Shown: positions 18,413 to 33,092 of the stretch, piece after piece
How positions within the stretch are numbered: position 1 is the first letter of the stretch
How the letters are laid out: every line of letters starts with the position of its first letter
From: Aquabacterium sp.
Lineage (GTDB): Bacteria > Pseudomonadota > Gammaproteobacteria > Burkholderiales > Burkholderiaceae_C
NCBI RefSeq assembly: GCF_016195855.1
Contig: NZ_JACPYU010000003.1
Coordinates: 930,001-994,000, forward strand
Length of the DNA stretch: 64,000 bases
Direction of reading: 5' to 3'
Program-made: the position numbers and the translations under genes
The notes under the pieces: model-generated
What the model was told of the DNA's origin: nothing
Databases searched by the model: none
Seen by the model: the letters and a program-made list of their open reading frames with translations, nothing else

Positions 18413-20017
18413 ATGAGCCACCATCACGACCGTCGCACATTTCTTCGTCAGGCAGCGGCACTGACACCCGCGGCCAGCGCCCTCGGCCTCCATTTCAGCA
18501 CCATTACCCAGGCTGCGGCTCAGTCCGTGTCCACAAGCGGGTACAAGGCCCTGGTGTGCATCCATCTCAGCGGGGGCAATGATGCCTTCAACACGGTACT
18601 GGCCACGGACACGCCTTCGTGGGGTGCCTACACTGCACAACGCAAACCAGCCAGCGGCACCTCCATTGCGCTGATGCCTGCGGGCACCGCACCCGACAGC
18701 GCGGCCAGCGGCACGACGCCGGAGCGACTGGGTGGTGTGCTGCCCATCAACCATGCCGGACGCACCGTGCATGCAGGCCGCACCTTTGCCATGCACCCGG
18801 CCCTGACGCAGGTTCAGCAAATGCACCAGGCCGGGCGCGTGGCCGTGCTGGCCAACGTCGGCCCCTTGACCAGGCCGACCACCAAGGCCGACTGGAGCAG
18901 TGCCACGGCGAGCAAGCCACCCAAGCTGTTCTCCCACAACGACCAGCAATCCGTGTGGCTGTCGTTCAAACCCGAAGGCGCCGGACAAGGATGGGGGGGC
19001 CTGATGGGTGACACCTTGATGTCGATGAATGGCGCAGGCCACAACGCATCAGACACCCAGTTGATCCAGCGTCTCTTCACCAGCATCACGCCTGGGGCCA
19101 TGTCTGTGTGGCTGGCCGGGCGCGCCGTGGCGCCGTATCAAACTGCCAGCACGCAGATCGCCCAGTTGGGCGGCAGCAGTGGCACCATTTACGGCAACGC
19201 GCGCTTGCAAGCCGGTGTCGCCGCCATCATGGGCAAACTGAATGGCAGTGGGCAAACAACGGTAACCCCACGCAATTTGTTTGCGGCCGACCGTCAAGCG
19301 GTGACGCAGCGCGCCTTGCAGGCTGGCGCGCTGATGGGCAGCCAGTTGTCGCCTCTGGGGCAGACGCCTTGGAGCACCAGCGGCACCACCAACGCCTATG
19401 TGGACCCCTTGCTGATGTACACCAGCCCGGTTGACGGCACCAGCAAGTTCAACCAGCTGGCCCTGCAGTTGCAGATGGTGGCCCGCATCATCGACACCAA
19501 CCGCGGTGCAAACCTGGGCATCAACCGCCAGTTCTTCATGGTCAGCCTGGGCACCTTCGACACGCACAGCAACCAGATCGGCGACCACGCCGAGAAGCTC
19601 GCGCAGGTCAACCACGCCATGGCCTACTTTGACCGCGTACTGGGCGCCATGCCGGCAGGCGACATGCGTTCGCAAGTCACGACGTTCACGGCGTCCGAGT
19701 TCGGGCGCACGTTCACGAGCAACGGCGACGGCACCGACCATGGTTGGGGCGGACACCACCTGATCATGGGCGGTGCGGTCGTCGGCACCGAGGTGTATGG
19801 CACCTTCCCCACCTACAGCACGGCCAATACCAGCGGCGTGTTCAGCAGCCCGGACCAGATCCAGAACGGCGTGCTGATCCCCACCACCTCGGTGGACCAG
19901 TACGCCTACACGCTGGGCAAATGGATGGGTGTGTCGGACAGCAACCTGCGCAGCATCCTGCCCAACCTGAGCCAGTTCAACAGCTCGACTTACGACCTGG
20001 GCTTCATGCGGGCCTGA
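18413..20017 (+). CDS. DUF1501 protein with Tat signal
   Basis: 534 residues. The start MSHHHDRRTFLRQAAAL has a twin-arginine motif (RRTFLR), so it is exported folded. The body has family marks: VCIHLSGGNDAFNTV, FAMHPALTQ, FFMVSLGTFDTHSNQ and the C-terminal ASEFGRTFTSNGDGTDHGWGGHH. The HGWGGHH stretch is sulfatase/alkaline-phosphatase-like, and DUF1501 is distantly related to that superfamily. It probably works with the DUF1800 lipoprotein on a periplasmic or surface substrate that is not known. Convergent with uvrA, with 18 bases between. Confidence 0.87.
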   Translation: MSHHHDRRTFLRQAAALTPAASALGLHFSTITQAAAQSVSTSGYKALVCIHLSGGNDAFNTVLATDTPSWGAYTAQRKPASGTSIALMPAGTAPDSAASGTTPERLGGVLPINHAGRTVHAGRTFAMHPALTQVQQMHQAGRVAVLANVGPLTRPTTKADWSSATASKPPKLFSHNDQQSVWLSFKPEGAGQGWGGLMGDTLMSMNGAGHNASDTQLIQRLFTSITPGAMSVWLAGRAVAPYQTASTQIAQLGGSSGTIYGNARLQAGVAAIMGKLNGSGQTTVTPRNLFAADRQAVTQRALQAGALMGSQLSPLGQTPWSTSGTTNAYVDPLLMYTSPVDGTSKFNQLALQLQMVARIIDTNRGANLGINRQFFMVSLGTFDTHSNQIGDHAEKLAQVNHAMAYFDRVLGAMPAGDMRSQVTTFTASEFGRTFTSNGDGTDHGWGGHHLIMGGAVVGTEVYGTFPTYSTANTSGVFSSPDQIQNGVLIPTTSVDQYAYTLGKWMGVSDSNLRSILPNLSQFNSSTYDLGFMRA

Positions 20018-20035
20018 TCGAGGCCCCCGCCTTCA

Positions 20036-22990
<2,955 letters not shown>

Positions 22991-23122
22991 CGGCGGATCG
23001 GAGCAAGAAGAAAGCCAAAAGGGCCCGACACGCGCCGGCTCCCTCGGCAAAAAAGCAACCGATCATGATACGTCGGCTTGCGTGACTGGCGCCAGCCGCC
23101 CGGCTGACACCAGACAGAAAGC

Positions 23123-24151
23123 TCAGGGCTTGCTGGCGACGCTCTGTGGGGCCATCAGGTTCTTCTGGAAGAACGCCGTCTGCCGGGCCACCACCTGCTC
23201 GAACAGGGGGCCGGTGTAGGGTGAGAAGTGATCAGCCCCCTTGAGCTCCACGTACTCGCCATGCTTGAGTTCCTTGGCCACCTCACGCACCTTGGCCACA
23301 GGGATCAGGCCATCGTTTTCAGCGGCCACGATCAGCGTGGGGGCCTGGATGTCCTTGGCATGGCTGCCGGGCGAGAAGAAGGGCAAGCTCATGAACACGC
23401 GGGCCGCCACCTTGTTTTCGGTCTGCTCGACGCCAGGCGGCACCAGCTTTTTGTAGCCGTCGGCGCACTCGGGGCAGATCAGGGCGGCAAAACCGTCGGG
23501 CGAGATCACCGGCACGTACAGCGGCTCGTCCTTGTCGCTGCGCAGCAGGTCACGCAGGGCATACCAGCCCGCCACCGCCTGGTACTTGATCGGGTAGTTC
23601 AGGCTGCTGGACAAGCCGCTGACAAACGGCACCTGGGCGCTCACCGCCTTGACGACGGCCGGGCGCTCGGCCCCAGCCATCAATACCTGGCCACCGCTGT
23701 ACGAGGTGCCCCAGATGCCCAGGCGCTTGCCGTCCACATCGGCACGCTGGCTGATGGTGTCAATGGCGGACAGCCAGTCCTTGACGTGCTCCTTGCCGTC
23801 CACCACGCGGCGAGGCTGGCCACCGCTCTTGCCAAAACCGCGGTAGTCAAAACGCACCACCGCAAAACCCGCCTTCACGAAACGCTCGGCAAACGGCCCC
23901 AGGCCCCAGTCCTTGAGCCCGCCAAAACCATGCGCCATGACGATCACCGGCGGCTTGGCGGCCCCGGCGGCCTGAACGGGCAGCCACAGCTCGGCATCAC
24001 AGGTGGTCTGCTGGCAGGCAAAGCTGGCGTTGACCACGGTGTAGGGCTTGGCCGCATCGGCCTGGGCATGAGCCTGTCCAGCCAGGGCGCTCAGCCCCGT
24101 CATCAACAGCGCAGCGGCGGCACGGCCCGCCTTGGACATCTCAAAACGCAT
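23123..24151 (-). CDS. Secreted alpha/beta hydrolase (dienelactone-hydrolase/X-Pro-like)
   Basis: 342 residues with a signal peptide (MRFEMSKAGRAAAALLMTGL, then SALAGQAHAQA, cleavage after AHA or AQA). The alpha/beta-hydrolase fold has oxyanion region VIVMAHGFGGLKDWG, nucleophile GTSYSGG, acid in VAAENDGLIP and His in KGADHFSPY. A Cys pair (ACQQTTC) near the mature N-terminus and ICPEC mid-protein are unusual extras. The substrate is not apparent. GAGGAGAG lies six bases before the ATG. Divergent from a TetR gene with TTGGTAC repeats in between, so it is almost certainly the regulated target. Confidence 0.85.
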   Translation of the reverse strand: MRFEMSKAGRAAAALLMTGLSALAGQAHAQADAAKPYTVVNASFACQQTTCDAELWLPVQAAGAAKPPVIVMAHGFGGLKDWGLGPFAERFVKAGFAVVRFDYRGFGKSGGQPRRVVDGKEHVKDWLSAIDTISQRADVDGKRLGIWGTSYSGGQVLMAGAERPAVVKAVSAQVPFVSGLSSSLNYPIKYQAVAGWYALRDLLRSDKDEPLYVPVISPDGFAALICPECADGYKKLVPPGVEQTENKVAARVFMSLPFFSPGSHAKDIQAPTLIVAAENDGLIPVAKVREVAKELKHGEYVELKGADHFSPYTGPLFEQVVARQTAFFQKNLMAPQSVASKP

Positions 24152-24191
24152 GAAAAACTCTCCTCGGGAGGGTGGACAGGTGAAATCAGAA

Positions 24192-24254
24192 TTGGTACTG
24201 TTTGGTACCAGACCGCGCAAGATACCCAAGTTGATTGGTACCGTCAAGTACCAA
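24192..24254. promoter_or_regulatory. TetR operator cluster, TTGGTAC repeats
   Basis: TTGGTAC occurs at 24192-24198, 24202-24208 and 24235-24241, and its inverse GTACCAA at 24248-24254. The last two form a 20-bp palindrome with a six-base spacer; the first two are direct repeats ten bases apart. All lie between the divergent hydrolase and TetR starts. A repressor binding here could control both genes. Confidence 0.75.
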
Positions 24255-24284
24255 ACGCAAGATATGGCCTAATGCCCCCCATTC

Positions 24285-24956
24285 ATGGACAAGGTCAACG
24301 CCCCCAGTCACCCGCCGCAGGCCGCCCTCAAAACGACCCTGAGCGCCGCCGCAACCGAGCACCGCCAGCGCCTGCTGGACGGGCTGGCAGAGGCATTGGG
24401 GGCCCAGGCCTTTGCCGACATCACGATTGCCGACATCGTGGCGCGGGCGCGGGTGTCCAAACGCACCTTCTACGAGCAGTTCGCCAGCAAGGAAGCCTGC
24501 CTTCTGGGCCTGGGCGAGCGGCTGTGCGACCAGACCCTGGCGCTGATCGCGGCCAACTACCAGTTCGACGAAGACTGGGTGACCCAGTTGCGCAAGGTGA
24601 CGCACGCCTACCTGAGCAGCCTGGAAAGCCAGACCGCCGTGATGCGGGCCGCGTACATCGAGATGATGACCATCGGCCCTGAAGGCCTGGCGCTGCGGCG
24701 CCGCATGGGCGAGCGTTTCGGCCAGTTCCTGATCATGCAGGTGGAGGCCTTCCGCGCGGTCGAGCCCAGCAAACGCCCGTTGACGCCCGCCCTGGCCACC
24801 GCCGTGATCGGGGGCATCAACGAGTTGATCCTGCAAGCCATCGAGCGCGGCGAGGCGCATCAGCTCAGCAGCCTCACACCCACCGTCACCGAATTCGTGC
24901 AGGCGGTGATCCAGTCACTGGAAGTGCCGCTCGAAGCGGGCAATGGCAAGCCCTGA
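24285..24956 (+). CDS. TetR-family transcriptional regulator
   Basis: 223 residues. The N-terminal helix-turn-helix spans about residues 27-75, with FADITIADIVARARVSKRTFYEQFASKEACLLG as the recognition region (TFYEQF is the classical end of the HTH). The C-terminal ligand-binding domain is helical (YIEMMTIGPEGLALRRR, VIGGINELILQAI). It probably represses itself and the divergent secreted hydrolase through the TTGGTAC sites. The effector is unknown. No strong ribosome site precedes the ATG. Confidence 0.9.
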   Translation: MDKVNAPSHPPQAALKTTLSAAATEHRQRLLDGLAEALGAQAFADITIADIVARARVSKRTFYEQFASKEACLLGLGERLCDQTLALIAANYQFDEDWVTQLRKVTHAYLSSLESQTAVMRAAYIEMMTIGPEGLALRRRMGERFGQFLIMQVEAFRAVEPSKRPLTPALATAVIGGINELILQAIERGEAHQLSSLTPTVTEFVQAVIQSLEVPLEAGNGKP

Positions 24957-25003
24957 GGGCGCGCCACCTGACCGGCACCACCTGACGCAGCCGGCCTGCC
25001 GCT

Positions 25004-25924
25004 TCAGGCCTTGGCGCCGTCGTCTGTGAGCTCGTCCGGCACATCGTCCGGCGCCTCATCCACACACCGCGCCACGATCGCCCCCAGCGAGGCGATCTCG
25101 ACGCGCACCGTATCCCCCGCCTTGAGGAACCTGGGCGGGTTGAAGGCCGCGCCCACACCACTGCAGGTGCCCGTGAAGATCACGTCGCCCGGCTCCAGCG
25201 TCATCACCTGGGTGAGCTGGGCGATCTGGTCCCACACCTTGTGGATCATCAGGCGCGTGTTGCTGTGCTGGCGCACCTCGCCATTGACCAGGCACTGCAT
25301 CTCCAGCCCATGCGGGTCCCCCACTTCGTCGGCCGTGGTGATCCAGGGGCCGAAGGGGGCGTGCGTGTCAAACGATTTGCCCAACATCCACTGCGAGGTG
25401 CGTTTCTGGATGTCGCGCACGGACACATCGTTGCCCACGCAGTAGCCGAACACCACCTTGCGTGCCTGCTCGGGCGATACATGCCGGCAGCGCTGGCCGA
25501 TGATGGCCACCATCTCGGCCTCGTAATCGGTCATGGCCGAGATGCGCGGCAGCACGATGGGGTCGAACGGCCCGTTGATGGCATTGCCCAGCTTGGTGAA
25601 CCAGATGGGGTGCTCGGGCACTGTGCGCGTCTCGCCGATGATGGCCTCGTTGACGTGCTCGACGTAGTTCAGGCCAATGGCCAGGGTCTTGCCGGGGCGC
25701 GGCACCGGTGCCAGCAGGTGCACCTCGTCCACGGTCACGTCGGCCGGGGCCTCGGCCAGTGGGGCCACACGGTCTTTCAAGTCGGCCCAGCGGGTGATCA
25801 GGTCGATCATGGGTTGGTGAGCCGCCAACTCGCCGGCCAATGCACGGCTGAGGTTGACGATGCCCGAACCGTGCACCAGTCCCACCTGGGTCTGGCCTTC
25901 GAACTCATAGCTGCACAAATGCAT
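25004..25924 (-). CDS. Fumarylacetoacetate hydrolase (FAH) family protein
   Basis: 306 residues. Catalytic-domain features: GLNYVEHVNEA, DYEAEMVAIIG (metal-binding Glu pair), YCVGNDVSVRDIQ, GKSFDTHAPFGPWI and PGDVIFTGTCSGVG. The family cleaves or hydrates beta-keto acids, for example 2-keto-3-deoxy sugar acid hydrolases, acylpyruvases and oxaloacetate decarboxylase. The exact substrate cannot be told from sequence. GGAG precedes the ATG. It is 24 bases downstream of the FtsX-like permease, on the same strand, so it may share their transcript, though a functional link is not obvious. Convergent with the TetR gene. Confidence 0.85.
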   Translation of the reverse strand: MHLCSYEFEGQTQVGLVHGSGIVNLSRALAGELAAHQPMIDLITRWADLKDRVAPLAEAPADVTVDEVHLLAPVPRPGKTLAIGLNYVEHVNEAIIGETRTVPEHPIWFTKLGNAINGPFDPIVLPRISAMTDYEAEMVAIIGQRCRHVSPEQARKVVFGYCVGNDVSVRDIQKRTSQWMLGKSFDTHAPFGPWITTADEVGDPHGLEMQCLVNGEVRQHSNTRLMIHKVWDQIAQLTQVMTLEPGDVIFTGTCSGVGAAFNPPRFLKAGDTVRVEIASLGAIVARCVDEAPDDVPDELTDDGAKA

Positions 25925-25948
25925 GGGGTGTCTCCAAAAGCTGGGCGA

Positions 25949-27127
25949 TCAGGCCTGACGCAGGCAATCGATGATCTTCATGCGCGCGGCCCGCCAGGCC
26001 GGCACAAAACCGCCGACCAGGCCCATGGCCAGCGCAAAGCCGATGGACTGAGCGGCAATACGCGGTGTGAGTGTGAACTGGAATGCCAGTTCGGAAAAGG
26101 TCTGGAAGTTGACCGTCGAGATGTTGACGGTCTGCATCAGCGCGGCTGCCGCCAGGCCCATGATGCCGCCCACCAGCGACAGCAACAATGACTCACCCAG
26201 AAAGGCCGACAGCACCGCCGAGCGCCGGTAACCCAGTGCCCGCAAGGTGCCGATCTCACCGATGCGCGAGGCCACGGCCGCGAACATCGTGATCATGGCG
26301 CCCACCACCGCCCCGATCGAAAAGATGATGGACAGGGCCAGCCCCAGCAGGCGGATGAAGGTGGCCAGGGCCTCGGACTGTTCGGCATAGAAGATGGCCT
26401 CGCGCTTGGCCTCCAGCGTGAGGCGCGGGTCTTCGTCCAGGCTCTGGCGAACAGGCTCGAAGGCGGCCGGGTCGGTCAGCTTGAACACCACGCTCGAAAA
26501 CGCCCGGCGCCGGAAGGCCTGCATCATCTGCTCGCTGTCGCCCCAGACCTCGGAGTCAAAACCGCTGCGCCCGGCATCGAACACGCCCACCACCAGCCAG
26601 TCCCGCCCGGCAAAGCGCATGGTTTCGCCCAGGCCGGCACCCGCAAAGCCCCGCGCCACGGCCTTGCCCGTGATGATCTCGCTGGTACCGGGCCGGAACA
26701 TGCGCCCGGCAAACAACTGCACCTGCGGGCGCAGCGCCATGCCGATGGCCGAGGTGCCGCGTACCGTCACGTTGCTGGGCTTGCCATTGGACCGCTTGGG
26801 CAAGGTGTTGAGCACCACCGGCTCGGTGCTGACCAGGCGGTTGCCGCTGCCATCCACGGCAATCTGCGGCAGGCTTTCGATCACCCCGGCCTGGTCACGC
26901 GTGATGCCCGAGTTGATCTCGGCCCCGGCCCCTTTGCGCAACACCATCACGTTGTCGGGTTGGCCCGTGGCCACCAGCGTGGCGCGGATGCCCTCGCTCA
27001 TCATCAGCACGGTGGCAAACACATACACGACCAGGCCCATGCCGCTGGCGGTCAGCAAGGTGGTCACGCGCCTCACCCACAGGTTGCGGGCGATGTAGCT
27101 CCAGGGCAGGCTGCGTCGGCCCATCAT
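25949..27127 (-). CDS. FtsX/MacB-like ABC transporter permease
   Basis: About 392 residues with four membrane helices, one near the N-terminus (VTTLLTASGMGLVVYVFAT) and three at the C-terminus. They flank a large periplasmic domain (MacB-PCD type; NVMVLRKGAGAEINSGI and EIITGKAVARGF). The C-terminal FtsX motif IGEIGTLRALGYRRSAVL and the ending PAWRAARMKIIDCLRQA are typical of export or lipoprotein-release permeases. It follows the paralogous permease directly: the upstream stop TGA is immediately followed by an in-frame GTG at 27136, with ATG at 27127 and 27124. No ATPase is encoded beside it in this window. Confidence 0.87.
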   Translation of the reverse strand: MMGRRSLPWSYIARNLWVRRVTTLLTASGMGLVVYVFATVLMMSEGIRATLVATGQPDNVMVLRKGAGAEINSGITRDQAGVIESLPQIAVDGSGNRLVSTEPVVLNTLPKRSNGKPSNVTVRGTSAIGMALRPQVQLFAGRMFRPGTSEIITGKAVARGFAGAGLGETMRFAGRDWLVVGVFDAGRSGFDSEVWGDSEQMMQAFRRRAFSSVVFKLTDPAAFEPVRQSLDEDPRLTLEAKREAIFYAEQSEALATFIRLLGLALSIIFSIGAVVGAMITMFAAVASRIGEIGTLRALGYRRSAVLSAFLGESLLLSLVGGIMGLAAAALMQTVNISTVNFQTFSELAFQFTLTPRIAAQSIGFALAMGLVGGFVPAWRAARMKIIDCLRQA

Positions 27128-27136
27128 GGCGTGCAC

Positions 27137-28300
27137 TCAGGCCACATGGCGCAACCCCTGAACAATGTCGATGCGCGACATCTTCCATGCCGGCCAGGCC
27201 GCCGCCACCACACCCACCACGACGCTGGCCCCCAGTTGCAGGCTGATCGTCAGCATGGACACATTGAAGATCGGGAACAGCGTGCCCGCTGCATTCACAA
27301 AAGCACGGGCCAGCGGAAAGGTCACGGCCATGCCGATGAGCCCGCCGATCAAGGCGATCAACAGGCTCTCGCCAAACAGCAGCTTGACCACGAAGTTGGG
27401 CCCGAAGCCCAGCGCCTTGAGCGTGGCGTACTCGGCCAGGCGTTCGCGCGCGGTCATCGTCATCGTGTTGGTCATCACCGCCATGATGATCAGGATGATG
27501 ATGAAGCTCACGGCCTGCACGGCCAGCAAGATGGCCTCGCTCATGGACACGAAGCCCAGCTGGAAGGCCTTCTCGGTTTCGGTGAGGGTCTCGGCCAGCG
27601 AGTTCTTGAACTGCGCGTCGATGCGCTGCGAGATCAAGGGCGCGTCGTCGGGGTTCTTGATGCCCACCACGTACACGCCCACGTGATCGGCCTGCGGCCC
27701 GCCGCCCATGCGCGCGCGGATGGTCTCCGCCAGCAGCTTCCAGTGGATGAACATCTGCTGCGCGTCAGTCTTGGCGTCCTTGCCGCGGTAGATGCCGCGG
27801 ATGGTGAAGCTCCAGGTGCCAGGGTAGATGGTGCCGCGCAAGGCAATCGTGTCGCCCACCTTCCAGCCGAACTTGTCCGCCAGCTTGCGGCCCACCACAC
27901 AGCCCTGGCGGTCATGGAAGAAGTCCTGCTTCTCCTGCTCGCTGAGGATGAACTCGGGGTACAGCGCCAGGTAGGTGGGCGGGTCGATGGCGAACTGCGC
28001 AAAGAAGTTGCGCTCGGTGATGTAGATGCCACCGAACCAGTTGGCCCACGAGATACCGCTCACCCCGTCCACCGACTTGATGCGCTCAGCGTAGTTCAAG
28101 GGCAAGGGAAAGGTCAGCGAGATCGAGCTGCGCGTGATCAGGCGCGTGCTGGAGGTGGCGTCCACCCCGGCATACCAGGCATCCACGATGGTACGCAGCA
28201 GGCCGAATGCCGCAATGGCCACGACCAGACCGATCATGGTCAGCAAGGCGCGCAGGCGGTGCCTGAACGCGTTCTTGAGCAAGAGCCTGAGCAGGAACAT
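27137..28300 (-). CDS. FtsX/MacB-like ABC transporter permease
   Basis: 387 residues, the same topology as the gene just downstream: N-terminal helix (RALLTMIGLVVAIAAFGLL), a periplasmic MacB-type domain (CVVGRKLADKFGWKVGDTIAL, FTIRGIYRG), then three helices. The FtsX signature is ERLAEYATLKALGFGPNFVVKLL, ending with PAWKMSRIDIVQGLRHVA. The two permeases probably form a heterodimer that needs a separate MacB/LolD-type ATPase and perhaps an adaptor protein encoded elsewhere. The gene lies 67 bases upstream of pyrF, which is on the same strand, so it reads divergently from nothing and must have its own promoter beyond 28300. Confidence 0.87.
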   Translation of the reverse strand: MFLLRLLLKNAFRHRLRALLTMIGLVVAIAAFGLLRTIVDAWYAGVDATSSTRLITRSSISLTFPLPLNYAERIKSVDGVSGISWANWFGGIYITERNFFAQFAIDPPTYLALYPEFILSEQEKQDFFHDRQGCVVGRKLADKFGWKVGDTIALRGTIYPGTWSFTIRGIYRGKDAKTDAQQMFIHWKLLAETIRARMGGGPQADHVGVYVVGIKNPDDAPLISQRIDAQFKNSLAETLTETEKAFQLGFVSMSEAILLAVQAVSFIIILIIMAVMTNTMTMTARERLAEYATLKALGFGPNFVVKLLFGESLLIALIGGLIGMAVTFPLARAFVNAAGTLFPIFNVSMLTISLQLGASVVVGVVAAAWPAWKMSRIDIVQGLRHVA

Positions 28301-28367
28301 GGGCCCTAGTCTTACATGGGCCGGTGCGCCTCGCCCCGATCAGGCCAACTTGAGCAGTCCAGTTTGA

Positions 28368-29207
28368 TCAGCGGGCCGCGTTCAGCGCCAGGCGCGTCTC
28401 TTGAGCAGCCTTGCGCGCCGCACTGGCGTAGTCTTCGCCGCTGCTGGCGTACAGCACCGCGCGCGAGCTGTTGACGATGATGGTGCCGGTGATGGCGCCC
28501 GAGGCATCGGTCTTGAGGCCCGCCTTGACGGTGGCCACGGCATCACCGCCTTGCGCGCCCACACCGGGGATCAGCAAGGGCAGCGTGGGGGCCAGTTCGC
28601 GCACGCGGGCGATTTCTTCAGGGAAGGTGGCGCCCACCACCAGGCCCATGTGGCCATTGGTGTTCCAGGGGCCTTGCGCCTGGGCAGCAATGTGTTCGTA
28701 CACGCGGGGCTGGCCGGGGATGTCGGCCAAGCGCAGGTTCTGCAGATCCGAGCCGCCCGGGTTGGAGGTGCGGCACAGCAGGATGACGCCCTTGCCCGGG
28801 TACTTCAGGAAGGGTTGCATGGTGTCAAAACCCATGAAGGGCGACAGGGTGACCGCATCGGCCTGGTAGCGGTCAAAAGCCTCGTGGGCATATTGCTCGG
28901 CCGTGCTGCCGATGTCTCCGCGCTTGGCGTCCAGGATCACGGGGACGTACGGCGCCACACGGCGCATGTGCACCATCAGGCGCTCCAGCTGGTCTTCTGC
29001 GCGGTGGGCGGCGAAATACGCGATCTGCGGCTTGAAGGCACAGACCAGGTCTTTCGTGGCGTCCACGATGGCCGCGCAGAAGTCATAGATGCGGTCGCTC
29101 TGGCCCTTCCAGGCGCCCGGGAAGCGCGAGGGTTCAGGGTCCAGCCCCACGCAAAGCAGGGAATCGTTCTGGCGCTGAGCTTGCGCAAGCTGGTCGGTGA
29201 AGTTCAT
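28368..29207 (-). CDS. pyrF: Orotidine 5'-phosphate decarboxylase, type 2
   Basis: Last step of UMP synthesis. 279 residues, the longer type 2 form. The signature DAKRGDIGSTAEQYA at about 93-107 contains the catalytic Asp-Lys-x-x-Asp. LLCVGLDPEPSRFP is at the N-terminus and IVNSSRAVLYAS at the C-terminal phosphate-binding region. The ATG lies only 29 bases from the next gene's stop. Reading order on the minus strand is PEP-CTERM gene elsewhere, then pyrF, then the permease pair. Confidence 0.97.
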   Translation of the reverse strand: MNFTDQLAQAQRQNDSLLCVGLDPEPSRFPGAWKGQSDRIYDFCAAIVDATKDLVCAFKPQIAYFAAHRAEDQLERLMVHMRRVAPYVPVILDAKRGDIGSTAEQYAHEAFDRYQADAVTLSPFMGFDTMQPFLKYPGKGVILLCRTSNPGGSDLQNLRLADIPGQPRVYEHIAAQAQGPWNTNGHMGLVVGATFPEEIARVRELAPTLPLLIPGVGAQGGDAVATVKAGLKTDASGAITGTIIVNSSRAVLYASSGEDYASAARKAAQETRLALNAAR

Positions 29208-29236
29208 CCCTGAATTTTACCGGCTTGCGCACCAGT

Positions 29237-29923
29237 TCAGCTCGGGCGGCGGCGGCGCAGCATGGCGCCCATCGTCAGCAGCCCGGCGCCCATCAGGGCG
29301 TAGCTGGCGGGCTCGGGCACAGCGGGTGCAAAGGTGGTGAAGGTACCCGACAGGTTCTGCGCGCCCGTGGTCAGCAGGTCGTACTTGGCGATCCGGTCAT
29401 AGCTGAGCGCATTGGTGTGCAGGAAGAAAAAGCGCGACTCGCTGCCCGGGTTGACGCCATTGGCGAACAGGAAGTTGAGGTCACCCGTGGGGTAGCTGGC
29501 CTGGTTGAACAGGCGGGCGGTGTCGGGTGCGGGCGTGCCCAGGCCATCAATGCGCCAGTCGGCATCCTTGAGGTGGGTGTAGCCGAAATCAGCCAGGCGG
29601 AAGGCGCTCACGCCCACGCCAGAGGTGGAGGGGTCGACGTTGACCTTCCAGTAGAAATCCAGTGTGCCGGTGCCGGTTTCACGCACCACGCGGTTCTGCA
29701 CCGTGCCGCTCACGCCGCTGAAGCTGAAGGGGGTGATCACGTCTTCCAGCACGGTGCCGGCCAGCTCGGGGCGGGCTGCCACGGTGGTGCCGCCCAATGC
29801 CGTATCGGCAAACGGTGCGGGCGAGACCGGCTCGGTCAGGGACACGGCCTGGGCGGCGGTCTGAGCGAGCAAGCCGATGCCCAGCGTGACGGCGGACAGG
29901 GCGAAGCGTGGGATGAATTGCAT
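29237..29923 (-). CDS. PEP-CTERM sorting-domain protein
   Basis: 228 residues. Signal peptide MQFIPRFALSAVTLGIGLLA, then QTAAQA. The mature part is beta-rich, with a choice-of-anchor-like pattern and no catalytic motif. The C-terminal PEP-CTERM tripartite signal is VPEPASYALMGAGLLTMGAM followed by LRRRRPS. In bacteria with exosortase and extracellular polysaccharide such proteins are cleaved and displayed or released. AGGAG lies seven bases before the ATG. Upstream (29992-30005) there is a small CCCTA-GCGA-TAGGG hairpin. No exosortase gene is in the window. Confidence 0.85.
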   Translation of the reverse strand: MQFIPRFALSAVTLGIGLLAQTAAQAVSLTEPVSPAPFADTALGGTTVAARPELAGTVLEDVITPFSFSGVSGTVQNRVVRETGTGTLDFYWKVNVDPSTSGVGVSAFRLADFGYTHLKDADWRIDGLGTPAPDTARLFNQASYPTGDLNFLFANGVNPGSESRFFFLHTNALSYDRIAKYDLLTTGAQNLSGTFTTFAPAVPEPASYALMGAGLLTMGAMLRRRRPS

Positions 29924-30121
29924 GTTGGGACTCCTGGTCAAATGCGTAAAACGGGAGTCACCACTGTAGGAAGGCCCGGCAAATCGCGCATCCCTAGCGA
30001 TAGGGGCACGGCCGTCTTCACCCTAGGGGGCTGACCCATGGCGGAATCAGCCCATTCATCACGTGTGTGGCGCGGCCAGGCCGCCACCACACACCGCCAG
30101 CACGCTCAAACGCTCAAACTC

Positions 30122-32948
<2,827 letters not shown>

Positions 32949-33092
32949 TTCAGCTTCAAATGTAACGACATCGAACAGAAATGCACGCCCCTGCTCCCCC
33001 TGATTGGGTGGGTACCAAACAGATAACCCTGCATTGCCCGCCAGACGCCTTGCGGTGGCTAAAATCAGCCCAAACACACATCACCACACAGA

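Noticed and set aside
16623-18467. Long minus-strand open frame (614 codons) over the DUF1800 gene
   Set aside because: Shadow of a recognised family on the opposite strand; no start signal and no domain.
23084-23115. LexA box upstream of uvrA
   Set aside because: CTGACACCAGACAG has CTG and CAG eight bases apart instead of ten, so it does not fit the consensus.
33005-33020. GGTACCAAAC resembling the TTGGTAC operator half-site
   Set aside because: Single half-site without partner near unrelated genes; likely chance.
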